A stretch of DNA of 64,000 bases from Maricaulis maris_C. Lineage in GTDB: Bacteria; Pseudomonadota; Alphaproteobacteria; Caulobacterales; Maricaulaceae. Below the pieces are notes generated by a model. The model was not told the DNA's origin. It worked only from the letters and a program-made list of their open reading frames with translations, and did no database searches. Both the position numbers and the translations under genes were made by a program. Below are positions 53,747 to 62,664 of this stretch, piece after piece. The stretch lies in contig NZ_JAGDYT010000012.1 in NCBI RefSeq assembly GCF_049116555.1, forward strand, positions 1-64,000, in the 5' to 3' direction. Each line of letters starts with the position of its first letter. The stretch's first letter is position 1.

Positions 53747-54280
53747 ATGTCGACGATGCGGGGATATTTCGGGGTCGGCGCGGAAGGCATTTCCAAGCCA
53801 ATGAATCTGGGCGCCATCCTGCGCACAGCCCATGCTTTCGGCGCCAGCTTCGCCTTCACCGTGGACGCCAGTCACCAGGTTCGCGACGTCCATCGGGCCG
53901 ATACCGCCAAATCCGCCGATCATGTGCCCTATTACGAGTGGGATGGGATCGGGAGCATGGCCCTGCCGTCCAATTGCCAGCTGGTCGGGATTGAACTGAC
54001 CGATGAGGCCGTCGACCTGCCCAGCTTCCGCCACCCCCTGTGCGCCGCCTATGTCTTCGGCCGGGAACGCGGGTCCCTGTCGGAAGACATGCAGGCCAAG
54101 TGCAGCCATATCGTCAAGATCCCGACCAAGTTCTGCGTCAATGTCTCGGTCGCCTGCGCCATCACGCTCTATGATCGCCAGATCAATTTCGGCGGTTTCC
54201 CCGAGCGCCCCCTGATGCCGGGCGGCCCGAAGCTGGAAAGCCTGGCCGATGCGACGAAAAAATTCGGTATCCACCGCTGA
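53747..54280 (+). CDS. SpoU/TrmH family RNA 2'-O-methyltransferase
   Basis: 177 aa SPOUT fold: GISKPMNLGAILRTAHAFGASFAF (motif 1), CAAYVFGRERGSLSEDM (motif 2) and HIVKIPTKFCVNVSVACAITLYDR (motif 3, usually xxSLNVSxAxAI). The middle-motif residue FCVNVSVA replaces the more common SLNVSVA. Target RNA unknown. Co-transcribed with the asparaginase. Confidence 0.88.
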   Translation: MSTMRGYFGVGAEGISKPMNLGAILRTAHAFGASFAFTVDASHQVRDVHRADTAKSADHVPYYEWDGIGSMALPSNCQLVGIELTDEAVDLPSFRHPLCAAYVFGRERGSLSEDMQAKCSHIVKIPTKFCVNVSVACAITLYDRQINFGGFPERPLMPGGPKLESLADATKKFGIHR

Positions 54281-54372
54281 AATGGTCATCTGACGGGCCA
54301 TCTTAGGCCGGGATTAACTCTGCCATCATACCGCCATAGGCCTGCCTTAGACGGCAACCAGCAAGCATCTCC

Positions 54373-54863
54373 ATGAGGATGATCACCGTGCTTTTACGAT
54401 CTGCCTGCCTCGCCCTCGGCCTCGCCACGCTCACATCGGCCGCTTCCCTCGCCCAGGATGACCCGCAATTTCGCGGCGAGTACAGCGATTGGCGTGTCTT
54501 CACACGCAATACCGAAGCCGGCTATTCCTGCTATGCGCTCAGCCGTCCGACCGACAGTTCGCCGCGGGCCCATGAGCATGGCAATGTCTATTTCCTAGTT
54601 GCCAGCTGGCAATCTGGCGCAGTCGAGGATCAACCGTCTTTGCTGGTTGGCTATGATCTGCGTCCGACCAGCCCGCCCCAGGTTCGCGTCGGCTCCAGCC
54701 GGTTCGACATGTTCGCCGACGGACAGGAAGGCTTCCTCGACGATCTCGACGAAGAGGACGAGTTGGTCCGCGCCATGCGCCGTGGATCAGCCATGCGGGT
54801 TTCTGCGACAACCCTGGACGGCGCGTCGACCTCCTNNAGCGCGTCTCGGCCCTGTGTAGCTGA
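54373..54863 (+). CDS. invasion-associated locus B-like exported protein, NN gap
   Basis: Signal peptide (VLLRSACLALGLATLTSAASLAQ), then an IalB-like fold: GEYSDWRVFTRNTEAGYSCYALSRPT, NVYFLVASWQSG, LLVGYDLRP. The frame before the NN (TTLDGASTS) does not match the literal downstream frame; with 0 or 3n missing bases it joins a frame ending ERVSALCS and a TGA at 54861-54863, the expected family C-terminus. About ten residues typical of the family are missing at the gap. Literal reading would give a false C-terminus to 54939. Confidence 0.72.
54836..54837. other. NN assembly gap in the IalB-like gene
   Basis: Frame continuity requires 0 or 3n bases here, and the expected family segment just before the C-terminal ALC is missing, so the gap is probably some tens of bases. 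Confidence 0.6.
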
Positions 54864-54949
54864 CCCGAAATCACCGATCGCGATTCGGATTTGCCGCGCT
54901 TTTGTGATAGAGCGCGCGGCCTCGTATGAATTGATCTAGTCTGGCGACC

Positions 54950-56149
54950 ATGAACCACGCCCTGAACATTGATGTCCGCAACGCCAATGCCCCGCGCATT
55001 GACGAAACCACACCGCGCGCCCTGCCCTCCCTGGCCGGTCTGACGCGCGAGCAATTGCGTGACGTCGCGATTGATTGCGGCGTTGATGCGAAGAAGGCGA
55101 AGATGCGCGCAGAACAGCTGTGGCGCTGGATCTATCACTACGGCGTCACCTCCTTCGACGAGATGACCAATATCTCCAAGGACCTGCGCGCGGTGATCGC
55201 TGAGAAATACGCGCTTCATCGACCCAAGCTGATTGACCGCCAGGTCTCGGTCGACGGGACCCGGAAATATCTCATCGAACTGGCGCCTGGCGTCGAGTGC
55301 GAGACCGTCTTCATTCCCGATGTGGCCCGCTCGGGTGCTCTGTGCGTGTCGAGCCAGGTTGGCTGTACGCTGAACTGCACCTTCTGCCATACCGGCACCC
55401 AGGCGCTGGTTCGCAATCTGACGGCGGCCGAGATCGTCGCCCAGGTCATGATCGCGCGCGATGATCTCGAGGAATGGCCAACCTCGAACGAGAACCGGAA
55501 AATCACCAATATCGTCTTCATGGGCATGGGCGAGCCGCTCTATAATCTCGACCATGTCGCGACGTCGATCGACATCATCTCGGACGGTGAGGGCATCGCC
55601 ATTTCGCGCCGCCGAACAACCGTGTCGACCTCGGGCGTGGTCCCCAAGATCAAGGAACTCGGCGCGTTGACCGGCACCATGCTCGCGATCTCGCTGCACG
55701 CGACCAATGATCCGCTGCGCGATGAGCTGGTGCCGTTGAACAAGAAATATCCGCTCAAGGCCCTCATGGAGGCAATCCGGGCCTATCCGGGTCTGAGCAA
55801 TTCCAAGCGCGTGACCTTCGAATACGTGATGCTCAAGGGTGTCAATGACAGCCTCGCCGAAGCCAGGGCGCTGGTGAAACTGCTCAGGGGCATCCCCGCC
55901 AAGATCAATCTCATCCCTTTCAATCCGTGGCCGAACAGCCCGTATGAGTGTTCGGACTGGGACCAGATCGAAGCTTTCGCCGACGTGGTCAACAAGGCCG
56001 GCTATGCCTCACCCATCCGCACCCCACGCGGTCGCGACATCTTTGCTGCTTGCGGGCAATTGCGCTCGGAAAGCCAGAAGGTGAAAGCCAGCGTGCTGCG
56101 CAAACAGCGCCTGGAAGCGGAAGGCCAATCCAACGACGCAGCGTCATGA
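54950..56149 (+). CDS. rlmN: 23S rRNA A2503 / tRNA A37 C2-methyltransferase RlmN
   Basis: Radical-SAM enzyme methylating A2503 of 23S rRNA. 399 aa. Cluster motif in SSQVGCTLNCTFCHTG (CxxxCxxC), conserved IVFMGMGEPLYN, TVSTSGVVPKI and AISLHATND, and the catalytic Cys near the C-terminus (FAACGQL). The next gene starts inside its stop (ATGA). Confidence 0.96.
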   Translation: MNHALNIDVRNANAPRIDETTPRALPSLAGLTREQLRDVAIDCGVDAKKAKMRAEQLWRWIYHYGVTSFDEMTNISKDLRAVIAEKYALHRPKLIDRQVSVDGTRKYLIELAPGVECETVFIPDVARSGALCVSSQVGCTLNCTFCHTGTQALVRNLTAAEIVAQVMIARDDLEEWPTSNENRKITNIVFMGMGEPLYNLDHVATSIDIISDGEGIAISRRRTTVSTSGVVPKIKELGALTGTMLAISLHATNDPLRDELVPLNKKYPLKALMEAIRAYPGLSNSKRVTFEYVMLKGVNDSLAEARALVKLLRGIPAKINLIPFNPWPNSPYECSDWDQIEAFADVVNKAGYASPIRTPRGRDIFAACGQLRSESQKVKASVLRKQRLEAEGQSNDAAS

Positions 56150-56994
56150 CCGACGCTGTTCTGTATCGCTGGAAGCTGAAGCCGGGCCGCGAAGCCGAGT
56201 TCGAAACCGCCTGGGCCGAGGGAACGCGGCGCATTCATGCCGCCTGCGGCTCCTATGGCGCCATCCTTCACCGCGGCGAGGACGGGCTTTATTGGTCCTA
56301 TGCCGCCTGGCCGGACGAAGCTGCTCGCACGGCCTGCTTCGCTGACCATGACTGGCTTTCCCAGGATTGCTTCAAAACCATGCAGGCTTGTATTGAAGAG
56401 CGGTTCGACGAGATCAGGCTGGGCGTCACGCAGGATTCACTGGAGTCGCGCGATATCGCACCGGAGGTCCCTGTACTCACAACCGACCGCCTCCTGCTGC
56501 GCCCCATGACCCTCAACGATGCCGAGGGGGTCTATCCCGGTCTCAGCGATGACAAGACCATGACCTACTGGTCGAGCGGGCCTCTGGCCTCGCTCGAGGC
56601 AGTACGGGATTATCTGACCTGGAACATCCGGTCCGCCACATTGCGCTGCTGGACGATCGCCAAACCGCACGCACCAAACGACGCACTGGGTTGGGCCGTT
56701 CTGATGGACCGCCGGGCCGGCGTTGCCGAGATTGGATATTTTATTCGTCCGGATTCGACACGCCAAGGCTATGTGAGCGAAGCGGTCGAGCGACTCCTCG
56801 AATACGGTTTCGAGGAGCTGGATTTGCGCCGAATCTACGCCGATACCGACCCCGACAATACCGGCTCCATAGCTGTGCTGACTAAGCTGGGCTTCACATT
56901 GGAAGGCCGTTTGAGGGATGAGTGGGAAACCCATATCGGCGTGCGCGACACATTACTTTTCGGCTTGCTGAAACGCGATCGGAAGAACGCCTGA
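56146..56994 (+). CDS. ABM-domain plus GNAT acetyltransferase fusion
   Basis: 282 aa, overlapping the rlmN stop. Residues ~1-95 (AVLYRWKLKPGREAEFETAWAEGTRRIHAACGSYGAILHR) look like an antibiotic-biosynthesis-monooxygenase-like ferredoxin fold. From LTTDRLLLRPMTLND onward it is a RimJ/RimL-type GNAT domain (EIGYFIRPDSTRQGYVSEAVERLLEYGFEEL, ADTDPDNTGSIAVLTKLGF). The combination in one chain is unusual. Substrate unknown. Confidence 0.78.
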   Translation: MTDAVLYRWKLKPGREAEFETAWAEGTRRIHAACGSYGAILHRGEDGLYWSYAAWPDEAARTACFADHDWLSQDCFKTMQACIEERFDEIRLGVTQDSLESRDIAPEVPVLTTDRLLLRPMTLNDAEGVYPGLSDDKTMTYWSSGPLASLEAVRDYLTWNIRSATLRCWTIAKPHAPNDALGWAVLMDRRAGVAEIGYFIRPDSTRQGYVSEAVERLLEYGFEELDLRRIYADTDPDNTGSIAVLTKLGFTLEGRLRDEWETHIGVRDTLLFGLLKRDRKNA

Positions 56995-57030
56995 AGCCCC
57001 GTTTTGAGGCCGGTTGCCTGTAAACACTAA

Positions 57031-57053
57031 TTAACCATCGACACGCTAACCAT
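57031..57053. promoter_or_regulatory. paired CtrA-like half-sites upstream of the chemotaxis operon
   Basis: TTAACCAT (57031-57038) and CTAACCAT (57046-57053) are direct repeats 15 bases apart, upstream of the 57084 gene. TTAACCAT resembles a known CtrA half-site in Caulobacter; regulation is inferred. Confidence 0.4.
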
Positions 57054-57083
57054 GGCTCATCATTACGAGTCGCTGCGAAATCG

Positions 57084-57407
57084 ATGTTGAATTCACTCAA
57101 AACTATACTTCTGATTGCAGGAATCGGCGCCACCCCATTGCTTGGCGCGTTCGAACCGGCATCGAATGACCAGTATGCAGCAATCTTCCCGCCCAACTGG
57201 GGCGCCCGGGACATTGTTCTGGCGGCCGCCAGCCAGGACCAAGCACCACTGACCTTCGGACGGACACAGAATATCGGCGTCTTCATTCTCGATGATGCCG
57301 CCGATCACGACGCGCTGAGAAATGCCGGCGCGCTCATCATCCTGCCCGCCGATGCCTTCCGCGGCTGCCTGATACCCTCCTCTTCGACACAGGATCTCGC
57401 TTCATGA
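57084..57407 (+). CDS. small exported hypothetical protein, coupled to MCP
   Basis: 107 aa with a signal-like N-terminus (LNSLKTILLIAGIGATPLLGAF). The rest (DIVLAAASQDQAPLTFGRTQNIGVFILDDAADHDALRNAGALIILP) resembles a short alpha/beta unit. Its end overlaps the chemotaxis-receptor start by four bases (ATGA), so it is probably translated together with it, perhaps supplying a ligand-binding partner. No family recognised. Confidence 0.6.
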   Translation: MLNSLKTILLIAGIGATPLLGAFEPASNDQYAAIFPPNWGARDIVLAAASQDQAPLTFGRTQNIGVFILDDAADHDALRNAGALIILPADAFRGCLIPSSSTQDLAS

Positions 57408-58861
57408 CCAGTCTCAGCAACATCCGCCAGCGCGCTCAGATCGCGACCGTCCTGATCATGGCCGGGCTCTGGGTCGCCCTCCTTGCCACGGCAGCCTTCG
57501 TCGCGGCGCATCGCATCCTGCCGGCCGGACTGTTCGGACTGGCCTTGCTGGCCGTCGCCGGACTCAGCTGGAAGATGGCGCCCAACACCGACTCTTCCCG
57601 CGTAACTGCGGGCACGACACTGATCGGCTTTCCGGCCCTCTTCGTCTATGTGATGAGCGGGTCCGACTGGCAGATCGACATGCACATGATGTTCTTCGCG
57701 GCCCTGTCGATCTCCGCCCTGATGCTGGACTGGCGCGTCATTCTCGCCGCCTCCGCCGCGACGGCTGTCCACCACCTGTCCCTGAATTTCTTTCTGCCCT
57801 GGGCCGTCTTCCCCGATGGTGCCGACTTTTTCCGAGTCGTCTTCCACGCCGTGATCGTGATCGGTCAGTCCGCCGCCCTGGTTTGGATGACCTATCACGC
57901 GGCCAATGCCCTCGATGGCGCCGATCGCAAGGCTGCTGAAGCCGAAGAGGCCCAGAAGGCTGCCGCGAGTAGCGCCCAGGACCAGTCAAACACGCGCGAC
58001 AAGGCCGAGCAGCAACGCGCCAATGTGGCCAATCTGGCCCAGTCCTTCGAGTCCGCGCTGCGCGTGGTTGCCGGTGGCATTTCCGGAGCGGCCCAACAGG
58101 TCAGCACGTTGGCGTCCGACCTTACCGGCGATGCGCTGGCAACACGCGAAGGGGCAACCGACGCTTCATCGCGCGCCTCGACCACCAATTCCAATGTCCA
58201 GTCGGTCGCTGCCGCAGCGCAGGAATTGTCTGCCTCGATCGGCGAGGTCGCGCGCATACTGCAAAATAGCGGCGACGTCTCGGACCGGGCCGCCGCCGAA
58301 GCCGAAGGCGCCGGTCGTTCGATCGACGCGCTGGAAGGCGCAGCCAAGGAAATCGAGGACATCATGCGTCTCGTCGCCGATGTCGCCGAACAGACAAATC
58401 TGTTGGCGCTCAACGCCACCATCGAGGCCGCACGCGCGGGTGAAGCCGGCAAGGGCTTCGCGGTTGTTGCTTCGGAAGTGAAAGCGCTGGCCGAACAGAC
58501 GACCCGCGCCTCAAGCGATATCGGCCAGAAGATCGAAGCCATGCGTGGCGCGTCCGGCGGTGCTGCCGGCGCGCTGGGTCGCATCACTGAAATCATCGCC
58601 GAGTTGCGCAACTCGACCGAAAGCGTCCAGGGCGCCTTCGCCGAGCAAAACCAGGCCACTCAGGAGATCGCATCGCTGGCCGAACGCGCCGCGATGGAGA
58701 CCACCGAGGTCAACAATGCCATGGGCTCGGTTACCGATGCCGCCGAGCGCACCAACACCGCAGCAGAGTCCTTTACCCGCGCGTCGGGTGAGCTCGGGGA
58801 AGCGGCGGGCCGCCTGGATGAGGAACTCAACCGCTTCCGCTCGGAACTGGATGCAGCCTGA
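57404..58861 (+). CDS. methyl-accepting chemotaxis protein
   Basis: 485 aa. An N-terminal membrane region with five or six hydrophobic helices instead of a periplasmic sensor, then a coiled-coil signalling domain with the conserved tip VAEQTNLLALNATIEAARAGEAGKGFAVVASEVKALAEQT that binds CheA/CheW. No C-terminal CheR-tether pentapeptide is seen. The membrane region resembles sensors that read membrane-borne signals. Convergent with the methyltransferase gene one base after its stop. Confidence 0.92.
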   Translation: MTSLSNIRQRAQIATVLIMAGLWVALLATAAFVAAHRILPAGLFGLALLAVAGLSWKMAPNTDSSRVTAGTTLIGFPALFVYVMSGSDWQIDMHMMFFAALSISALMLDWRVILAASAATAVHHLSLNFFLPWAVFPDGADFFRVVFHAVIVIGQSAALVWMTYHAANALDGADRKAAEAEEAQKAAASSAQDQSNTRDKAEQQRANVANLAQSFESALRVVAGGISGAAQQVSTLASDLTGDALATREGATDASSRASTTNSNVQSVAAAAQELSASIGEVARILQNSGDVSDRAAAEAEGAGRSIDALEGAAKEIEDIMRLVADVAEQTNLLALNATIEAARAGEAGKGFAVVASEVKALAEQTTRASSDIGQKIEAMRGASGGAAGALGRITEIIAELRNSTESVQGAFAEQNQATQEIASLAERAAMETTEVNNAMGSVTDAAERTNTAAESFTRASGELGEAAGRLDEELNRFRSELDAA

Positions 58862-59617
58862 TCAGTCCGGCTTGCGGAAACGCAGGACGAAACGGTCGGT
58901 CTGACGCCGGATTGACGGATCGAAGGGGCTGATTTCCCGACTATCCTCGGCATTGGCCAGCATCTCGCTGCTCGCATCAAGCTCGAAGCCGGCCGCCGTG
59001 ACCTCTTCGATCACCGACGCCTCGTCGATCCGGTGCAGGCTCTCGACCACGTCGAGACCTGCACCGGCGACGGCATGATGATCGATCACGACGAACACGC
59101 CGCCGGGTCGCAGACTGTCAAAGATCTCGGTGTTCATCGCGGCACGATCGGTGCCGTCCCAGCCCGTATCATGGTAGAAAAGCACCATGAAGGCAGCGTC
59201 GAGCGACGCATCTCCGACATTCGTGCCGAAGGTTTCAATGGTCGAGCTGAAATGCGTCATGTTCGGACGCGCGCCTGCAAAGGCGGCGAGGCCGGCATCG
59301 GTCTCGGCAAAACGCTCCGCAACCCAGCTCGGATTCATCGTGTAGACGTGGCCATCACTGCCAACGGCGGTCGACAGAACACGCGAGTAATACCCAGCGC
59401 CTGCCGCGAGATCGACCACCCGCCAACCCGGTTCGAGACCCGCGAACAAAAGCACTTCCGCCGGATGACGATTGGCATCCAGCTGGCGATCCGCTTCCGG
59501 GCGCGTTTCATCGGCGACCGCGCTCTCGATGCTCGCTGGCATCGGATCGTCCTGGGCCAGGACCGGTGCAGCAGCCAGAGCCGCCACGGCAACAGAAGCA
59601 ATGAACAATCGACGCAT
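58862..59617 (-). CDS. exported class I methyltransferase-like protein
   Basis: 251 aa. A clear signal peptide MRRLFIASVAVAALAAAPVLAQ, followed by a Rossmann methyltransferase domain: LEPGWRVVDLAAGAGYYSRVL (motif I), LDAAFMVLFYHDTG, RPGGVFVVIDHHAVAG. SAM is not expected in the periplasm, so the export signal is odd; a binding role or a non-SAM function is possible. Family members with signal peptides exist in related bacteria. Confidence 0.82.
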   Translation of the reverse strand: MRRLFIASVAVAALAAAPVLAQDDPMPASIESAVADETRPEADRQLDANRHPAEVLLFAGLEPGWRVVDLAAGAGYYSRVLSTAVGSDGHVYTMNPSWVAERFAETDAGLAAFAGARPNMTHFSSTIETFGTNVGDASLDAAFMVLFYHDTGWDGTDRAAMNTEIFDSLRPGGVFVVIDHHAVAGAGLDVVESLHRIDEASVIEEVTAAGFELDASSEMLANAEDSREISPFDPSIRRQTDRFVLRFRKPD

Positions 59618-59799
59618 GTTTTCCCCTCACAAAACAGGATGATTTCACCCTCTGCATACACCAGCACCGGGCACAGCGCTTCTGACAGCTCACTCACGAA
59701 GCCGTGACGGCGCCGAGGAATCCAGATTCTTTTACGGTTGATAAGGACTTAGCTCCTATACCGATGGTCAGACGGCATCAGGCCGCGATGGAGGGGTCC

Positions 59800-59880
59800 A
59801 TGCATTTCATTCTGGCATTCGCCGCGCTCGCATCCGCGCTTGCCGCCTGGCTCTATCGCCGCGAGAGCCGCCGGCTCTAG
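59800..59880 (+). CDS. small single-helix membrane peptide (26 aa)
   Basis: MHFILAFAALASALAAWLYRRESRRL: one hydrophobic helix and a basic tail. GGAGG precedes the ATG by five bases. The clean RBS and composition support it, but it is very short. Confidence 0.4.
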   Translation: MHFILAFAALASALAAWLYRRESRRL

Positions 59881-59977
59881 ACCGCGCGCCCGCTCGGCAC
59901 AGCCCACATCCAGACCTTGCGCGACGCGGCCATGACGGCTTAGCTCCCTGAATCTACGATTTTCCGGAGTGGCAATC

Positions 59978-60688
59978 ATGCAGTTGCACCATGCGTCCTG
60001 GCCCGAGGTCGACGCCTATCTCAAGCGCTGCAAGGGAATCATCATCCCTATCGGCTCCACCGAACAGCACGGCCCGAACGGGCTCGTCGGGACAGATGCC
60101 ATCTGCCCGGAGGTAATCGCAGCCGAAGCCGGTGCAGAGGCCGGACTGCTGGTAGGCCCGACCTTCAATGTCGGCATTGCCCAGCACCATCTCGGTTTCG
60201 CCGGCTCGATGACATTGCGACCCTCGACCATGATTGCGGCGCTCAATGACTGGATTGAGAGTCTCACCCGGCACGGCTTTACCCGCATCTATTTCCTCAA
60301 CGGGCATGGCGGAAACATCACCACGATCAATGCCGCCTTCGCCGAGTATTACGCGAATTTCTCACTCGACGGGACCGCCTGCCCGGTCTNNAAGCTCTTC
60401 CCGGTCGGTGAGGGCATGCACGCCACGGCATCGGAGGTCTCGGTGACCTATTACGCTCATCCGCACGCGATCAAGGATGTTGCAATGAGCCCGAAGATCG
60501 CGCCGGTCGGCGGGTTCAGCGACGCCGCCGATTATCGCGCACGCTTCCCGGACGGCCGGATCGGGTCCGACCCGTCACAGGCGACGCCGGAAAAAGGCGC
60601 CGAGATTGTCAGCTTTGCCAAGCAGGCGCTGATCGCCGAATGCGCCAACTTTTTCGCGTTGGAACCGGCCCTGAAATCGGCGGAGTAG
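59978..60688 (+). CDS. creatininase family protein, NN gap
   Basis: 236 aa plus missing bases. GTEQHGPNGLVGTDAICPEVIA, NVGIAQHHLGFAGSMTL (metal ligands), YFLNGHGGNITTINAAFAEYY and EGMHATASEVSVTYYAHP define the creatininase amidohydrolase fold with two metals. The ATG at 59978 is ten bases after GGAG. At the NN (60390-60391) the expected Trp-containing segment between CPV and KLFPVGEG is absent. Confidence 0.85.
   Translation: MQLHHASWPEVDAYLKRCKGIIIPIGSTEQHGPNGLVGTDAICPEVIAAEAGAEAGLLVGPTFNVGIAQHHLGFAGSMTLRPSTMIAALNDWIESLTRHGFTRIYFLNGHGGNITTINAAFAEYYANFSLDGTACPVXKLFPVGEGMHATASEVSVTYYAHPHAIKDVAMSPKIAPVGGFSDAADYRARFPDGRIGSDPSQATPEKGAEIVSFAKQALIAECANFFALEPALKSAE
60390..60391. other. NN assembly gap in the creatininase gene
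   Basis: The frame is kept but the conserved stretch preceding the EGMHAT metal motif is missing, which suggests that several tens of bases are lacking. Confidence 0.55.
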
Positions 60689-60732
60689 GTCATGGCTGAG
60701 AGCCCGTTGACTGCCCGGTTCGGGAGCGCCGC

Positions 60733-61947
60733 ATGAAATATCTGTTCGCATTCCTATCGCTGGCACTTGTATCCGCGCCCGCATATGCCACGCAGCCCGC
60801 AGAGCCCGAAGCCTAGGCTCACCTGCCGGAACCGGTTACCAACAATGCCGTCGCAGGTGTCGAACTGGATGGCCGCCTGCTGGCCTATTCCTTCGCCGGC
60901 CTGCACGCGGGCAAGACCTGGCGGGACGTGACGGCAGACGCCTATGCCTGCGACCTCGACGCCCGGACCTGCCGCGAGATCGGCGGCCTGCCCGACGGCA
61001 TCGGCCGCCTCGCCTCGGTCGCTGTCACGGTGCGCGACCAGATCTACATCTTTGGCGGCTACACGGTGGCCGAGGATGGGTCGGAGCGCTCCACCCCCGA
61101 AGTCTGGCGCTTTGACCCGGCAAGCGAGACCTACACCCACATCACCGACATGCCCGTCCCGGTCGATGACACCATCGCCCTGCCGTTTCGCGATCGCTTC
61201 ATCTATCTGGTCAGCGGCTGGCATGACACGGACAATGTTGACCTCGTCCAGGTCTATGACGTTGAGGAAGACCGCTGGTTCGAGGCAACGGCATTCCCGG
61301 GAGCGCCGGTTTTCGGGCATGCGGGAGCGATCGGTCCGGCCGGACGCATGCTGGTTTGCGGCGGCACCGCGGTGGCACCGCCCACGACGCAGGGAGAGCG
61401 ACGGAGTTTTGCCGCGATCGATGATTGTTGGACAGGACAGCTGGCCGACAATCTCCACGTCGTGGAATGGCAGAGAGCGCCGTCAATTCCTGGCGGCCCA
61501 TTCTATCGCGGCGCGGCCTATGCGCGAGGGCATCTGTGGATTTTCGTCGCCGCCACGGACAATGCCTATAACTACTCGGGCATTGGTTATGATGGTGTGC
61601 CGAGCGAGCCGCGCGGCGACGCCTCCGCCCTTTTGCCCGCCCTGCATAGCGCCGCCATGCGCTGCCCACCCGGTTCGCCGACACGCGCCCGCGACAGTCG
61701 CGCAGCACTTTGGTCGCGAACCGACGTCGCGCAGCTGAATGTCATGGACATACGCGGCATTGTCTCCGTCAGGACGGATGGCACAGCCAGCGCCCCGACA
61801 CCTGGCCCCAGCGGTGAATTTTCGCGTTTCATCCTGGGCGGGATGGGGCCTGACCAGACAGTCCTCGATGTTGTCCGCAGACTGCCTGACACACTGGCGC
61901 GGGACGTTATGGCCAACCCACGCCCGGTGTGCTCACCGTCCGAGTAG
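60733..61947 (+). pseudogene. kelch-repeat (galactose-oxidase-like) exported protein, interrupted by TAG
   Basis: The ATG at 60733 starts a signal peptide (KYLFAFLSLALVSAPAYA) and reads PAEPEA, then an in-frame TAG (60814-60816); the same frame stays open to 61947. After the stop comes AHLPEPVTNNAVAGVELDGR and kelch blades (VAVTVRDQIYIFGGYTVAEDG, FDPASETYTHITDMP, ILGGMGPDQTV). The TAG separates only the export signal from the domain. It may be a true nonsense mutation or a base-call error. The blades near 61620-61730 are less regular, so other lesions are possible. Confidence 0.75.
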
Positions 61948-62035
61948 ACGCACTGGTCTGTCGAGCACACGGTCCATTCACAGCGCCTGCAAGCGATGCG
62001 GCATCTGCGACCCATGGCGAGGCCTGGACCGGCGA

Positions 62036-62371
62036 TCACAACGCCCGGATCTCCGGCCCAACCCGTTCGACAGAGATCGCGATCAGATGATCCCCTGCCG
62101 CCGGACCGCCCGTGCAGTCGCCGCGCGTCGCGTCAAAACTGGCCCCATGGACCGGGCAGACCAGCGTCTCGCCCTTGTGCAGAAGACCACGCCCATCGGG
62201 CAGGCAGAGCGGCAGACCAGCATGCGGACAAAGATTGGTGAAGGCTGTAACGGTCTCACCACGGCGGATGAGCACAACCGCCCCGCCCTCCCAGCTGGAG
62301 GCACGCGCTCCGGGGTCAGGCAGGTCGTCCAGCCGGCCTAACACGGTTCCAGGCGGCGGTTTGGGCCGCAT
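62036..62371 (-). CDS. Rieske-type 2Fe-2S protein
   Basis: 111 aa. Cluster motifs NLCPHAGLPL and LVCPVHGASFD (CxH...CxxH) as in Rieske ferredoxins of the NirD/biphenyl type. A short electron-transfer protein; partner unknown. The ATG overlaps the YciI-family stop by one base (TGATG). Confidence 0.88.
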   Translation of the reverse strand: MRPKPPPGTVLGRLDDLPDPGARASSWEGGAVVLIRRGETVTAFTNLCPHAGLPLCLPDGRGLLHKGETLVCPVHGASFDATRGDCTGGPAAGDHLIAISVERVGPEIRAL

Positions 62372-62664
62372 CAGCCAACCTCCACCGGGGGATTGAAAAC
62401 CCAGCGATAGGGCGCGATCTCGACCTTCCCGAACAGACCGGCGGCCTGATAGGGATCGGTCGCCAGCCAGGCATCGAGACCCGCCCGGTCCTTGGCCTCG
62501 ATGATCAGCAATGAGCCCGCCATTTCGTCAGCCTCATTGAGCCAGGGACCGGCCGCTTTCACGGTCTCGCCGGCGGCTTTCAGCCAGGCAATATGGGCGT
62601 CGCGATTGGCCATCCGGACATCGAGGGCACCGGGTTTGTCCCAGGTGTGAACGAGAAAAAGCAT
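62371..62664 (-). CDS. YciI-family protein
   Basis: 97 aa from the ATG at 62664 (a TTG one codon earlier is not preferred). LFLVHTWDKPGALDVRMANRDAHIAWLKA and GSLLIIEAKDRAGLDAWLATDPYQAAGLF match the YciI ferredoxin-like fold. The start overlaps the gpsA stop (TGATG), and the next gene overlaps its own stop, so the group is translated together. Confidence 0.88.
   Translation of the reverse strand: MLFLVHTWDKPGALDVRMANRDAHIAWLKAAGETVKAAGPWLNEADEMAGSLLIIEAKDRAGLDAWLATDPYQAAGLFGKVEIAPYRWVFNPPVEVG

Noticed and set aside
52722..53801. Long N-terminal extension of the SDR frame
   Set aside because: Covers the opposite strand of the asparaginase gene; the SDR start at 52721 has a good RBS and the normal N-terminus.
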